Assembly: GCA_019635875.1 (NCBI GenBank)
Contig: JAHBYP010000003.1
Coordinates: 310,001 to 374,000, forward strand
Source: Alphaproteobacteria bacterium
GTDB lineage: Bacteria > Pseudomonadota > Alphaproteobacteria > Reyranellales > Reyranellaceae
DNA: 64,000 nucleotides
Direction: 5' to 3'
Position 1 is the first letter of the stretch. Each line of letters opens with the position of its first letter. The notes under the pieces were generated by a model. The model was not told the origin of the DNA. It made no database searches and saw nothing but the letters and a program-made list of their open reading frames with translations. The position numbers and the translations under genes are program-made. Shown in pieces: positions 47,360 to 56,575 of this stretch.

Positions 47360-48040
47360 CTACTCCGCCATCGCCGCGCGCAGGCGGGTGGCCATGCGGT
47401 CGACCGGGCAGGCGGCGGCCGCCGTGCCGGGACCGAAGGTCACCTCCTGGTCGACCCAGGCCGCGTCGAGCGCCTCGAGATCGTCGGGCTCCGGATCGGG
47501 CTCGGCGCGCAAGGCTGCGAGCGTGGCCTCGTCGAGCTTCGCGCGCGACAACGCCAGCAGCGCAGCCATCACCGATTCGTACGAGGACGCGCGCTTGGCC
47601 AGGCGTTCGCGCAAGGCGGCCACGACATGGGCCGGCTGGCCGATCAGCTCGAGCGCCGCCTTCGGCTCGCGCGTCGAGGCGTATTCGAGGAACAGCGGCA
47701 GGAAATCGGGCAGCTCGCTGGCGACCGGCGAGTAGCCGGTCTCCTCGTAGAGCTTGAGCAGGTCGACCATCGCCTGGCCGCGATCGCGGCTCTCTCCGTG
47801 CACATGCTCGAAGAGATGCAGCGACAGCGAGCGCGTGCGGTCGAACAGCAGGCCGTAGCGCTCCTGCAGGTCGTAGAGATCGCCGGCTTCGAGCTCGCCG
47901 ATCAGGCGATCGAGCGCGGCGCGCTCGGCTGAAGGCAGCAGCGCCTCGCGATCGAGCGCGGCGCGGATCTCGCCCGAGGCGGCGAGCAGGTCCTGCGTCG
48001 GATAGCTCAGCAGGGCGGCGAGCGCGCGCAGGGTCTTCAT
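47360..48040 (-). CDS. narJ: nitrate reductase molybdenum cofactor assembly chaperone NarJ
   Basis: A 226-aa helical chaperone for NarGH folding. Family features are the N-terminal LRALAALLSYPTQDLLAA, the central YDLQERYGLLFDRTRSLSLH and HVHGESRDRGQAMVDLLKLY, and the PDFLPLFLEYAS segment. The start overlaps the narH stop (ATGA). Confidence 0.94.
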   Translation of the reverse strand: MKTLRALAALLSYPTQDLLAASGEIRAALDREALLPSAERAALDRLIGELEAGDLYDLQERYGLLFDRTRSLSLHLFEHVHGESRDRGQAMVDLLKLYEETGYSPVASELPDFLPLFLEYASTREPKAALELIGQPAHVVAALRERLAKRASSYESVMAALLALSRAKLDEATLAALRAEPDPEPDDLEALDAAWVDQEVTFGPGTAAAACPVDRMATRLRAAMAE

Positions 48041-49563
48041 CACGCCACCTCCATCGGGTTCTTGCGCTTGAGCTTGCCGCCGGCGAAGAGGTTGCCGGTG
48101 CCGTCGTCGGGCGAGCAGCCATTGCCGAAGCTGAAGCCGCAGGCGCCGCGCAGCGCATAGGCGTCCTCCGACGTCTCGCGATGCGCCGTCGGGATGACGA
48201 AGCGGTCCTCGTAGTTGGCGATCGCCATCACGTGGTACATCGCCTCGATCTGCTGGGCGCTTAAGCCCACGCGCCTGGCGATGGCGTGGTCGACGACGCC
48301 GTCGACCGTTTTGGCGCGCATGAAGGCGCGCATCGCCAACATGCGCTCCAGGCCCCTGGCCACCGGCTCCTCGTCGCCCGCGGTCAGCATGTTGGCGAGG
48401 TAGCGCAGCGGGATGCGCAGCGAGCGCACGTCGGGCATGGCGCCGTCGACGCCCATCTTGCCGGCCTCGGCCGCCGACTGGATCGGCGACAGCGGCGGCA
48501 CGTACCAGACCATCGGCAGGGTGCGGTACTCGGGATGCAGCGGGAAGGCGACCTTCCACTCCATCGCCATCTTCCACACCGGCGAGCGCCTGGCCGCCTC
48601 GAGCCAGGCATCGGGCACGCCGTCGCGGCGCGCCTGGGCGATCACGTGCTCGCTGTTGGGATCGAGGAAGACGCCCATCTGCGCGTCGTAGAGCTGCTTC
48701 TCGTCGGGCACCGAGGCAGCCTCCTCGATGCGGTCGGCGTCGTAGAGCATCACGCCGAGATAGCGGATGCGCCCGACGCAGGTCTCCGAGCACACGGTCG
48801 GCTGTCCTGCCTCGATGCGCGGATAGCAGAAGATGCACTTCTCCGACTTGCCCGACGACCAGTTGAAGTAGACCTTCTTGTACGGGCAGGCCGACACGCA
48901 CATGCGCCAGCCGCGGCACTTGTCCTGGTCGATCAGGACGATGCCGTCCTCCTCGCGCTTGTAGATCGCGCCCGAGGGGCAGGCCGCGACGCAGGCCGGG
49001 TTGAGGCAATGCTCGCACAGCCTGGGCAGGTACATCATGAAGGTGTTCTCGAACTGCCCGTAGATCTCCTTCTGCACGCCCTCGAAATTGACGTCGGCCG
49101 AGCGCTTGGCGAACTCGCCGCCGAGGATCTCCTCCCAGTTCGGGCCCCACTCGATCTTCTCCATGCGCTGGCCGGTGATCAGCGAGCGCGGCCGCGCCGT
49201 CGGGAAGGCCTCGAGCTCGGGCGCCTTCTGCAGGTGCTCGTAGTCGAAGGTGAAGGGCTCGTAGTAGTCGTCGATCTCCGGCAAATCGGGGTTGGCGAAG
49301 ATGTTGGCGAGAATGCGCCACTTCGAGCCGATGCGCGGCTGGATCTTGCCGCTCTTCTTGCGCACCCAGCCGCCGTTCCAGCGCTTCTGGTTCTCCCAGT
49401 CCTTGGGATAGCCGATGCCGGGCTTGGTCTCGACGTTGTTGAACCAGGCGTATTCCATGCCTTCGCGGTTGGTCCACACGTTCTTGCACGTCACCGAGCA
49501 GGTGTGGCAGCCGATGCACTTGTCGAGGTTCAGCACCATCGCGATCTGTGCGCGTACTCTCAT
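48040..49563 (-). CDS. narH: respiratory nitrate reductase beta subunit NarH
   Basis: A 507-aa iron-sulfur electron-transfer subunit. Cys clusters are CIGCHTCSVTCKNVW, CEHCLNPACVAACPSG, CRGWRMCVSACPYKK and CIFCYPRIEAGQPTVCSETC. The Trp in CRGWRMC replaces a cluster cysteine, as in other NarH proteins that hold one [3Fe-4S] and three [4Fe-4S] centres. The start overlaps the narG stop. Confidence 0.96.
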   Translation of the reverse strand: MRVRAQIAMVLNLDKCIGCHTCSVTCKNVWTNREGMEYAWFNNVETKPGIGYPKDWENQKRWNGGWVRKKSGKIQPRIGSKWRILANIFANPDLPEIDDYYEPFTFDYEHLQKAPELEAFPTARPRSLITGQRMEKIEWGPNWEEILGGEFAKRSADVNFEGVQKEIYGQFENTFMMYLPRLCEHCLNPACVAACPSGAIYKREEDGIVLIDQDKCRGWRMCVSACPYKKVYFNWSSGKSEKCIFCYPRIEAGQPTVCSETCVGRIRYLGVMLYDADRIEEAASVPDEKQLYDAQMGVFLDPNSEHVIAQARRDGVPDAWLEAARRSPVWKMAMEWKVAFPLHPEYRTLPMVWYVPPLSPIQSAAEAGKMGVDGAMPDVRSLRIPLRYLANMLTAGDEEPVARGLERMLAMRAFMRAKTVDGVVDHAIARRVGLSAQQIEAMYHVMAIANYEDRFVIPTAHRETSEDAYALRGACGFSFGNGCSPDDGTGNLFAGGKLKRKNPMEVA

Positions 49564-52500
49564 GACACATCTCCTGCCTTGCCCTTACCTTCCCCCGGAG
49601 GGGGAAGGTGGCGCGCCGCGTCTTGCGCGGCGTGACGGATGGGGGATGCCTCAACACCTCCGGTGTCCGTCTTCGACATCCCCCTTCCGCCCTCCGGGCA
49701 CCTTCCCCCTCCGGGGGAAGGTAGAGGTTCACGATTTGCGTCGGGATGCGGTCGTTCGAGCCAGTCGACCTTCACCAGCTTGCGCACGATGACGAACTCG
49801 TCGCGGTTGGTGCCGATCGTGCCGTAGTAGTTGAAGCCCCAGGCCTGCTGGGCGTAGCCGCCGATCATGTGCGTCGGCTTGAGCACGGCGCGGGTCACCG
49901 AGTTGTGGATGCCGCCGCGCTTGCCGGTGGTCTCCGCGCCCGGCACGTTCACGATCTTCTCCTGCGCGTGGTACATGAAGATCGTGCCTTCCTTCATGCG
50001 CTGCGAGACCACGGCGCGGGCGACCAGGGCGCCGTTGACGTTGAAGGCCTCGACCCAGTCGTTGTCGACGATGCCGGCCTTCGCCGCGTCGACCTCGCTC
50101 AGCCAGACGATCGGCCCGCCGCGCGAGAGCGTCAGCATCATCAGATTGTCGGTGTAGGTGGAATGGATGCCCCACTTCTGGTGCGGCGTGATGAAGTTCA
50201 GCACGATCTCCTTCTCGCCGTTGGGCCGGGCGCCCAGCATCGGCTTGGTGGTCCGAAGATCGACAGGCGGGCGATAGACACAGAGCCCCTCGCCGAACGC
50301 CAGCATCCAGCGATGGTCCTGGTAGAGCTGCTGGCGGCCGGTCAGCGTGCGCCAGGGGATCAGCTCGTGGACGTTGGTGTAGCCGGCGTTGTAGCAGACC
50401 TTCTCGCTCTCCAGCCCCGACCAGGTCGGCGCCGAGATGATCTTGCGCGGCTGCGAGACGACGTCGCGGAAACGGATCTTCTCGTCCTCCTTGGGCAGCG
50501 CCAGATGCGCGTGCGCGCGGCCGGTCGCCTTCGACAGCGCCTCCCACGACTTCACCGCGACCTCGCCGTTGGTCTCGGGCGCCAGCATCAGCAGCACCTC
50601 GGCGGCGTCGATGTCGCTCTCGATGCGTGCCAGCCCCTTGGTCGGCCCGTCCTCGACGACGCCGTTGAGGTGCTTGAGGTGCTCGACCTCGTGCGCGGTC
50701 TGCCAGGCGATGCCCTTGATGCCGTTGCCGACCTTCTCCATCAGCGGCCCGAGCGCGGTGAAGCGCTGGTAGGTATTGGGATAGTCGCGCTCGACCACCG
50801 CGACGTTGGGCATGGTCCGGCCGGGAATCGGCTCGACCTCGCCCTTCTTCCATTCGCGCACTTCGAGCGCCTGGGCGATCTCGCCCGGGCTGTCGTGCAT
50901 GATCGGGGTGAGCACGATGTCCTTCTCGACGCCCAGCACCTCCGGCGCCACGCGCGAGAAGGCCTTGGCGATCGACTTGTAGATCTCCCAGTCGCTGCGG
51001 GCTTCCCACACCGGATCCACCGCCGAGGTCAGCGGATGGATGAAGGGATGCATGTCCGAGGTGTTGAGGTCGTTCTTCTCGTACCAGGTGGCTGTGGGCA
51101 GCACGATGTCGGAGTAGACGCAGGTCGTCGACATGCGGAAGTCGAGCGTCACCAGCAGGTCGAGCTTGCCCTGCGGCGCCTCATCGCGCCACGTCACCTC
51201 GGTCGGCCTGGCCCTGCCCTCCTCGCCGAGGTCCTTGCCCATCACGCCGTGCGTCGTGCCCAAGAGGTGCTTGAGGAAATACTCGTGGCCCTTGCCCGAG
51301 GAGCCCAGCAGATTGGAGCGCCACACGAACATGTTGCGCGGCCAGTTTCTCGGGTTGTCGGGATCCTCGCACGACATGCGCAGGTCACCGCTCTTGAGCT
51401 TCTGCGCGACGTAGTCCTTGGGCTCCATGCCGGCAGCGGCGGCGGCGCGGGCGATGGTGAGCGGGTTGTCCTGCAGCTGCGGCGCCGAGGGTAGCCAGCC
51501 CATGCGCTCGGCGCGCACGTTGTAGTCGATGATCGAGCCGTCCCACGAACCTTCCGGCGCGGTCGGCGAGACGATGTCGCCGACATTGATGGTCTCGTAG
51601 CGCCACTGGTCGGTGTGGGCGTAGAAAGCCGAGGTCGAGTTCTGCTGGCGCGGCGGGCGGCCCCAGTCGAGCGCGAAAGCGAGCGGCGCCCAGCCGGCCT
51701 GCGGCCGGAGCTTCTCCTGGCCGACGTAATGCGCCCAGCCGCCGCCCGACTGGCCGACGCAGCCGCACATCGCCAGCATGTTGATCACGCCGCGATAGTT
51801 CATGTCGGCGTGGTACCAGTGGTTCATCGCCGCGCCGATGATCACCATCGAGCGGCCCCGGGTCTTCTCGGCGTTGGTCGCGAACTCGCGCGCCACCTGG
51901 ATGATCTTGTCGCGCGGCACGCCGGTGATCTTCTCGGCCCAGGCCGGCGTGTAGGGCACGTCGTCGTCAAGCGACTTCGCGACGTTGGGTCCGCCCAGCC
52001 CGCCGTCGACGCCGTAATTGGCGACGAACAGGTCGCGCACGGTGGCGACCAGCGTCTCGCCGTCGGCCAGCTTGAGCTTCTTCACCGCGACCAGGCGGTT
52101 GAGCACGCTATCATGGCTGGTCGAGACGAAGTGATCGTGCTCGATGCCGCCGAAATACGGAAAGCCGACATCGACCACGTCGTCGGCGACGTCGTTGAGC
52201 GACAGCCGCAAGGTGGTGTCGTTGCCCGCCGTGTCCTTCTCCTCGAGATTCCACTTGCCGGACTCGCCCCAGCGGAAGCCGACCGAGCCGCGCGGCACGA
52301 CGATGCCGCCGGTCTTCTCGTCGAAGGCCACCGTCTTCCACTCGGGATTGTTTGCCTCACCCAGGGAGGCGTCGAAGTCGGAGGCGCGCACGAAGCGGTC
52401 GGGCACATAACGGCCGTCGCGCTTCACCAGCCGCACCAGCATCGGCATGTCGGTGTACTGGCGCACGTAGTCGCGGAAGTACTCGACCTGACGGCCGACG

Positions 52501-53453
52501 TGACACTCCTTGAGGATCACGTGGCCCATCGCCATGGCCAGCGCCGAGTCGGTGCCCTGCTTCACCGACAGCCAGATGTCGCCGAACTTGGAGGCCTCGG
52601 AGTAGTCCGGGCAGATTACCGCGCTCTTCATGCCGCGATAGCGCGCCTCCGTGTAGAAGTGCGCGTCGGGCGTGCGCGTCTGCGGGACGTTGGAGCCCCA
52701 CAGGATGACGAAGCCGGCGTTGTACCAGTCGGCCGACTCCGGCACGTCGGTCTGCTCGCCCCAGGTCTGCGGCGAGGCCGGCGGCAGGTCGCAGTACCAG
52801 TCGTAGAACGACATGCTGACGCCGCCGATCAGCGACAGGTAGCGCGAGCCGGCGGCGTAGGAGACCATCGACATCGCCGGGATCGGCGAGAAGCCCAGGA
52901 TGCGATCGGGGCCATACGTCTTCGCCGTGTAGGCGTTGGCCGCGGCGACGATCTCGGTCACCTCGTCCCAGCCGACGCGCACGAAGCCGCCATGGCCGCG
53001 CTTGCTGGTGTAGGCGGCGCGCTTCTTCGGATCCTCGACGATCGAGGCCCAGGCGGCCACCGGCGAGAGCGTGGCGCGCGCCTGGCGCCACAGGCGCAGC
53101 AGGCGCGAGCGCGCCAGCGGATATTTCACGCGATTGCCTGAGTATAGGTACCAGCTGTAGCTGGCGCCGCGCGAGCAGCCGCGCGGCTCGTGGTTGGGCA
53201 GCTCGGGCCGGGTGCGCGGATAGTCGGTCTGCTGCGTCTCCCAGGTGACGATGCCGCCCTTGACGTAGATCTTCCACGAGCACGAGCCGGTGCAGTTGGC
53301 GCCGTGCGTCGAGCGCACGATCTTGTCGTGCTGCCAGCGCTTGCGATAGGCGTCCTCCCAGCCGCGGCCCTCGGTCGTGGTGATGCCGTGGCCGTCGGCG
53401 AAGGGTTCGCGGGTCTTGGTGAAGAAGGTCAGCCGGTCGAGGAAATGCGACAC
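49560..53453 (-). CDS. narG: respiratory nitrate reductase alpha subunit NarG, with repeat-encoded C-terminal tail
   Basis: A 1297-aa catalytic subunit with bis-MGD and the FS0 cluster (HGANCTGSCSWKIYVKGG, His ligand then Cys, with EPRGCSRGASYSWY). The substrate-channel region with FVILWGSNVPQTRTPDAHF and the C-terminal domain (WLSEVDAAKAGIVDNDWVEA) are intact. The native C-terminus appears to end about DWLERPHPDANRE (residue 1242). The final 55 residues (PLPSPGGGRCPEGGRGMSKT onward) are encoded by palindromic repeat A7 inserted in frame. The start is GTG 53453 (SHFLDRLTFFTK); the upstream extension is translated repeat A8. Confidence 0.95.
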   Translation of the reverse strand: MSHFLDRLTFFTKTREPFADGHGITTTEGRGWEDAYRKRWQHDKIVRSTHGANCTGSCSWKIYVKGGIVTWETQQTDYPRTRPELPNHEPRGCSRGASYSWYLYSGNRVKYPLARSRLLRLWRQARATLSPVAAWASIVEDPKKRAAYTSKRGHGGFVRVGWDEVTEIVAAANAYTAKTYGPDRILGFSPIPAMSMVSYAAGSRYLSLIGGVSMSFYDWYCDLPPASPQTWGEQTDVPESADWYNAGFVILWGSNVPQTRTPDAHFYTEARYRGMKSAVICPDYSEASKFGDIWLSVKQGTDSALAMAMGHVILKECHVGRQVEYFRDYVRQYTDMPMLVRLVKRDGRYVPDRFVRASDFDASLGEANNPEWKTVAFDEKTGGIVVPRGSVGFRWGESGKWNLEEKDTAGNDTTLRLSLNDVADDVVDVGFPYFGGIEHDHFVSTSHDSVLNRLVAVKKLKLADGETLVATVRDLFVANYGVDGGLGGPNVAKSLDDDVPYTPAWAEKITGVPRDKIIQVAREFATNAEKTRGRSMVIIGAAMNHWYHADMNYRGVINMLAMCGCVGQSGGGWAHYVGQEKLRPQAGWAPLAFALDWGRPPRQQNSTSAFYAHTDQWRYETINVGDIVSPTAPEGSWDGSIIDYNVRAERMGWLPSAPQLQDNPLTIARAAAAAGMEPKDYVAQKLKSGDLRMSCEDPDNPRNWPRNMFVWRSNLLGSSGKGHEYFLKHLLGTTHGVMGKDLGEEGRARPTEVTWRDEAPQGKLDLLVTLDFRMSTTCVYSDIVLPTATWYEKNDLNTSDMHPFIHPLTSAVDPVWEARSDWEIYKSIAKAFSRVAPEVLGVEKDIVLTPIMHDSPGEIAQALEVREWKKGEVEPIPGRTMPNVAVVERDYPNTYQRFTALGPLMEKVGNGIKGIAWQTAHEVEHLKHLNGVVEDGPTKGLARIESDIDAAEVLLMLAPETNGEVAVKSWEALSKATGRAHAHLALPKEDEKIRFRDVVSQPRKIISAPTWSGLESEKVCYNAGYTNVHELIPWRTLTGRQQLYQDHRWMLAFGEGLCVYRPPVDLRTTKPMLGARPNGEKEIVLNFITPHQKWGIHSTYTDNLMMLTLSRGGPIVWLSEVDAAKAGIVDNDWVEAFNVNGALVARAVVSQRMKEGTIFMYHAQEKIVNVPGAETTGKRGGIHNSVTRAVLKPTHMIGGYAQQAWGFNYYGTIGTNRDEFVIVRKLVKVDWLERPHPDANREPLPSPGGGRCPEGGRGMSKTDTGGVEASPIRHAAQDAARHLPPPGEGKGKAGDVS
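49586..49722. repeat. palindromic repeat, family A (copy A7), inside narG
   Basis: A 137-bp element with perfect ends TACCTTCCCCCGG ... CCGGGGGAAGGTA. It carries an extra inner hairpin (GCGCCGCGTCTTGCGCGGCG). It lies within the narG reading frame just before the narG stop/narH start. Confidence 0.92.
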
Positions 53454-53473
53454 GATCGGTCTCCGTAGAGGTT

Positions 53474-53598
53474 TACCTTCCCCAGGAGGGGGAAGGTGGC
53501 GCGGAGCGCCGGATGGGGGATGTCGAAGTCGAACGCGGGAGTCCGTCTTCGACATCCCCCTTCCGCCCTTCGGGCACCTTCCCCCTCCGGGGGAAGGC
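53474..53598. repeat. palindromic repeat, family A (copy A8)
   Basis: A 125-bp element in the narK-narG gap with ends TACCTTCCCCAGGAGGGGGAAGG and CCTTCCCCCTCCGGGGGAAGG. It may affect mRNA processing or stability between narK and narG. Confidence 0.88.
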
Positions 53599-53624
53599 AT
53601 GAGTGGTCGACCGCATGAGCGTCC

Positions 53625-56372
53625 TCACTGCGCCGGCACGGCGGCGGTGGCCGCGGCCGGCGCCTTGCGTTCGACGTCGAACAGCAGGCCGCCCCTGCGG
53701 GTGTAGAAGAACCAAGTCACGGCGATGCAGCTGACGTAGAAGGCGATGAAGCCATACAGCGCCAGCATCGGCGTGCCGGTGGCCGCGATCGAGGAGCCAA
53801 AGCTCTTGGGGATGAAGAAGGCGCCATAGGCCGCGATCGCCGAGGTGAAGCCGATGATTGCCGCCGACTCCTTCTCGCCCTGCACGCGCCGCGTCTCGAG
53901 CGCCGCCTGCGGCATCAGCCGGTCCATGTCCTTGCGCATGATCGCGGGGATCATCTGGAAGGTCGACGCGTTGCCCACGCCGGTGGCGCAGAACAGCAGC
54001 AGGAAGCAGGCGAAGAAGCCGGCGAAGTTCCTCTCGCCGATGAACCAGACGACGCCCGCCGCGCCCAGGGTCATGACGATGAACACCCAGAAGGTGACGC
54101 GCCCGCCGCCCCACCTGTCGGACACCCAGCCGGTCATCGAGCGCGCGACGGCGCCGACCAGCGGGCCGAGGAAGGCGTACTTCAACGCGTTGACGTCGGG
54201 GAACGTCACCTTGGCGAGCAGCGGGAAGCCCGCCGAGTAGCCGATGAACGAGCCGAAGGTGCCGGTGTAGAGCCAGCACATGATCCAGTTGTGCTTGCGC
54301 TGGAAGATCACCGATTGCTCGGCGAACGAGGCCTTGGCCGAGGCGATGTCATTCATGCCGAACCAGGCGGCGAAGGCCGAGGCGGCGATGAACGGCACCC
54401 AGATGAAGCCGGCGTTCTGCAGCCACATCAGGCTCTCGCCCGAGGCCTCGCGCGCGACCTGCGGCTCGCCGCCGAGGAAGCCGAAGACGCCGGCGGTGAT
54501 GATCACCGGCACGATGAACTGCACGACGCTGACGCCGAGATTGCCCAGCCCGGCGTTGAGCGCCAGCGCGTTGCCCTTCTCCGCCTTGGGGAAGAAGAAG
54601 GAGATGTTCGACATCGAGGAGGCGAAATTGCCGCCGCCGAAGCCGCAGAGCAGCGCCAGCACGAGGAAGATCCAGTACGGCGTCGCCGGGTTCTGCACGG
54701 CATAGCCGATGCCGGCGGCGGGCAGGATCAACGACCAGGTGGCGACCGTCGTCCACAGCCTGCCGCCGAAGATCGGCACGGTGAAGGAGTAGAAGATGCG
54801 CAAGGTCGCGCCGGATACGCCGGGCAGCGCCGCCAGCCAGAAGAGCTGGTCGGTGGTGTACGTGAAGCCGATCGACGGCAGCTTGGCGACCACCACCGAC
54901 CACACCATCCAAACCGCGAATGACAGCAGCAGGGCCGGGATCGAGATCGCGAGGTTGCGCCGCGCGATGCGCCGGCCCTTCTCCTCCCAGAAGTTGCGGT
55001 CCTCGGGCCGCCAGTCCTCGAGCGTCTTGCCCGACAGCTTGCCGACATGCTCGGGCCCGTGGATCGGCTGCATCTCGGGCAGCTCGGGCAGCTTGTCCAG
55101 CGCCTCGCCGATCTTCTCGCGCTCCATGGCGCGGATCGACACGTGCATCCACACCAGCGACACGGCGACGACGAGGAAGAGCAGCATGAAGCAGCTCGTC
55201 CAGATGCCTGTCAGGTCGTTGAGCAGGCCGAAGGCGATCGGCAGCACGAAGCCGCCCAGGCCGCCGACCAGGCCGACGACGCCGCCCACGGCGCCGACAT
55301 GCTTGGGGTAGTACACCGGGATGTGCTTGTAGACGGCCGCCTTGCCCAGGCTCATGAAGAAGCCCAGCACGAAGGTCATCACGGTGAACGGCACCAGGCC
55401 CATCTCGAGCGTGAAGACGATCGGACCGGTGATGCCCTTGACGATGTACTGCGTCGGCGGATAGGCGAGCACGAAGCAGGCCGCGACCGAGACGCCGAAG
55501 GTCCAGTACATCACGCGCCGCGCGCCGAACTTGTCGGACAGCACGCCGCCATAGATGCGGAACAGGCTGGCGGGGATCGAGTAGGCCGCGCCGATCATGC
55601 CGGCGGTGACGATGTCCAGACCGTAGACGCCGATCAGGTAGCGCGGCAGCCACAGGGCCAGCGCCACGAAGGCGCCGAAGACGAAGAAGTAGTAGAGCGA
55701 GAAGCGCCAGACCTGGACGTTGCGCAGCGGCTCGAGCATGGCCGAGATCGGCTCGGGCTTGATGCCCGCCTTGCGCCGCGCGGCGAGCTGCGGATCGTCC
55801 TTCGTGGTGAACCAGAAAATGACGGCCGTCGCCGCCAGCGCGATTGCCCAGATCTCGGCAACGCTCTGCCAGCCCCAGGCGACCATGACGAAGGGCGCCA
55901 CGAACTTGGTGACCGCGGCGCCGACATTGCCGGCGCCGAAGATGCCCAGCGCCGTGCCCTGCTTGCCCTGCTCGTACCAGCGCGAGACATAAGCGATGCC
56001 GACGGCGAAGGAGCCGCCGGCGATGCCCACGCCCAGCGCGGCGAGCAGGAAGGTCGGGTAGTCGTGGGCGAAGGTCAGCAACCAGGTCGCCACCGCGGCG
56101 GCGATCATCACGCCGGTATAGACGACGCGGCCGCCATACTGGTCGGCCCAGATGCCGAGGATCAGGCGGATCAGCGAGCCGACCAGGATCGGCGTGCCGA
56201 CCAGCAGGCCGAACTGCGTGTCGCTCAGCCCGAGGTCCTTCTTGATCTGCACTCCGATGATCGAGAAGATCGTCCACACCGCGAAGCACACGGTGAAGGC
56301 CAGGGTGCTCATGCCCAGCGCCGTGGTCCTGCCATTGCCGGCGGCAGCCGCCGTCTCGTTCCGCATCACCAT
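53625..56372 (-). CDS. narK: fused nitrate/nitrite transporter NarK1-NarK2
   Basis: A 915-aa protein with two complete MFS units of about 12 hydrophobic segments each (residues 15-410 and 470-910). They are joined by a charged linker (EREKIGEALDKLPELPEM ... DWRPEDRNFWEEKGRRIARR). Both halves show NarK signatures (GGSFAVGIAYVSRWY, GFGGGNFASSMSNISFFFPK). Fusions of a proton-linked NarK1 with a nitrate/nitrite-exchanging NarK2 are known from Paracoccus. GGGAG eight bases before ATG 56372 fixes the start. The upstream ATG at 56399 would lie only 26 bp from the FNR-type box. Confidence 0.93.
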   Translation of the reverse strand: MVMRNETAAAAGNGRTTALGMSTLAFTVCFAVWTIFSIIGVQIKKDLGLSDTQFGLLVGTPILVGSLIRLILGIWADQYGGRVVYTGVMIAAAVATWLLTFAHDYPTFLLAALGVGIAGGSFAVGIAYVSRWYEQGKQGTALGIFGAGNVGAAVTKFVAPFVMVAWGWQSVAEIWAIALAATAVIFWFTTKDDPQLAARRKAGIKPEPISAMLEPLRNVQVWRFSLYYFFVFGAFVALALWLPRYLIGVYGLDIVTAGMIGAAYSIPASLFRIYGGVLSDKFGARRVMYWTFGVSVAACFVLAYPPTQYIVKGITGPIVFTLEMGLVPFTVMTFVLGFFMSLGKAAVYKHIPVYYPKHVGAVGGVVGLVGGLGGFVLPIAFGLLNDLTGIWTSCFMLLFLVVAVSLVWMHVSIRAMEREKIGEALDKLPELPEMQPIHGPEHVGKLSGKTLEDWRPEDRNFWEEKGRRIARRNLAISIPALLLSFAVWMVWSVVVAKLPSIGFTYTTDQLFWLAALPGVSGATLRIFYSFTVPIFGGRLWTTVATWSLILPAAGIGYAVQNPATPYWIFLVLALLCGFGGGNFASSMSNISFFFPKAEKGNALALNAGLGNLGVSVVQFIVPVIITAGVFGFLGGEPQVAREASGESLMWLQNAGFIWVPFIAASAFAAWFGMNDIASAKASFAEQSVIFQRKHNWIMCWLYTGTFGSFIGYSAGFPLLAKVTFPDVNALKYAFLGPLVGAVARSMTGWVSDRWGGGRVTFWVFIVMTLGAAGVVWFIGERNFAGFFACFLLLFCATGVGNASTFQMIPAIMRKDMDRLMPQAALETRRVQGEKESAAIIGFTSAIAAYGAFFIPKSFGSSIAATGTPMLALYGFIAFYVSCIAVTWFFYTRRGGLLFDVERKAPAAATAAVPAQ

Positions 56373-56424
56373 CCACAGCACTCCCGTCTGTGCCGGCAAG
56401 GTGGAGGAGCGGTCGCGATTCCGA

Positions 56425-56440
56425 CTTGACGTACGTCAAG
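56425..56440. promoter_or_regulatory. FNR/Dnr-type binding site
   Basis: CTTGACGTACGTCAAG is a perfect 16-bp palindrome. Its core TTGAC-N4-GTCAA matches the FNR/Dnr/NnrR half-site pattern (consensus TTGAT-N4-ATCAA). The centre lies about 60 bp upstream of the narK start, allowing a class II promoter with transcription starting near 56391. It also lies about 143 bp before the divergent Crp/Fnr gene. Confidence 0.8.
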
Positions 56441-56575
56441 CGGCAGCCGGGAAACCGGGTTTAATTTGGACGCGTTGTCTTATGGTAATGATGGCTCTTC
56501 ACATTTGTTAACGGATACACCCCTCCGGCTTGCGGGGAGCGGGAGCGGAAGGCCAACCCATAGAACGGACCGAGC

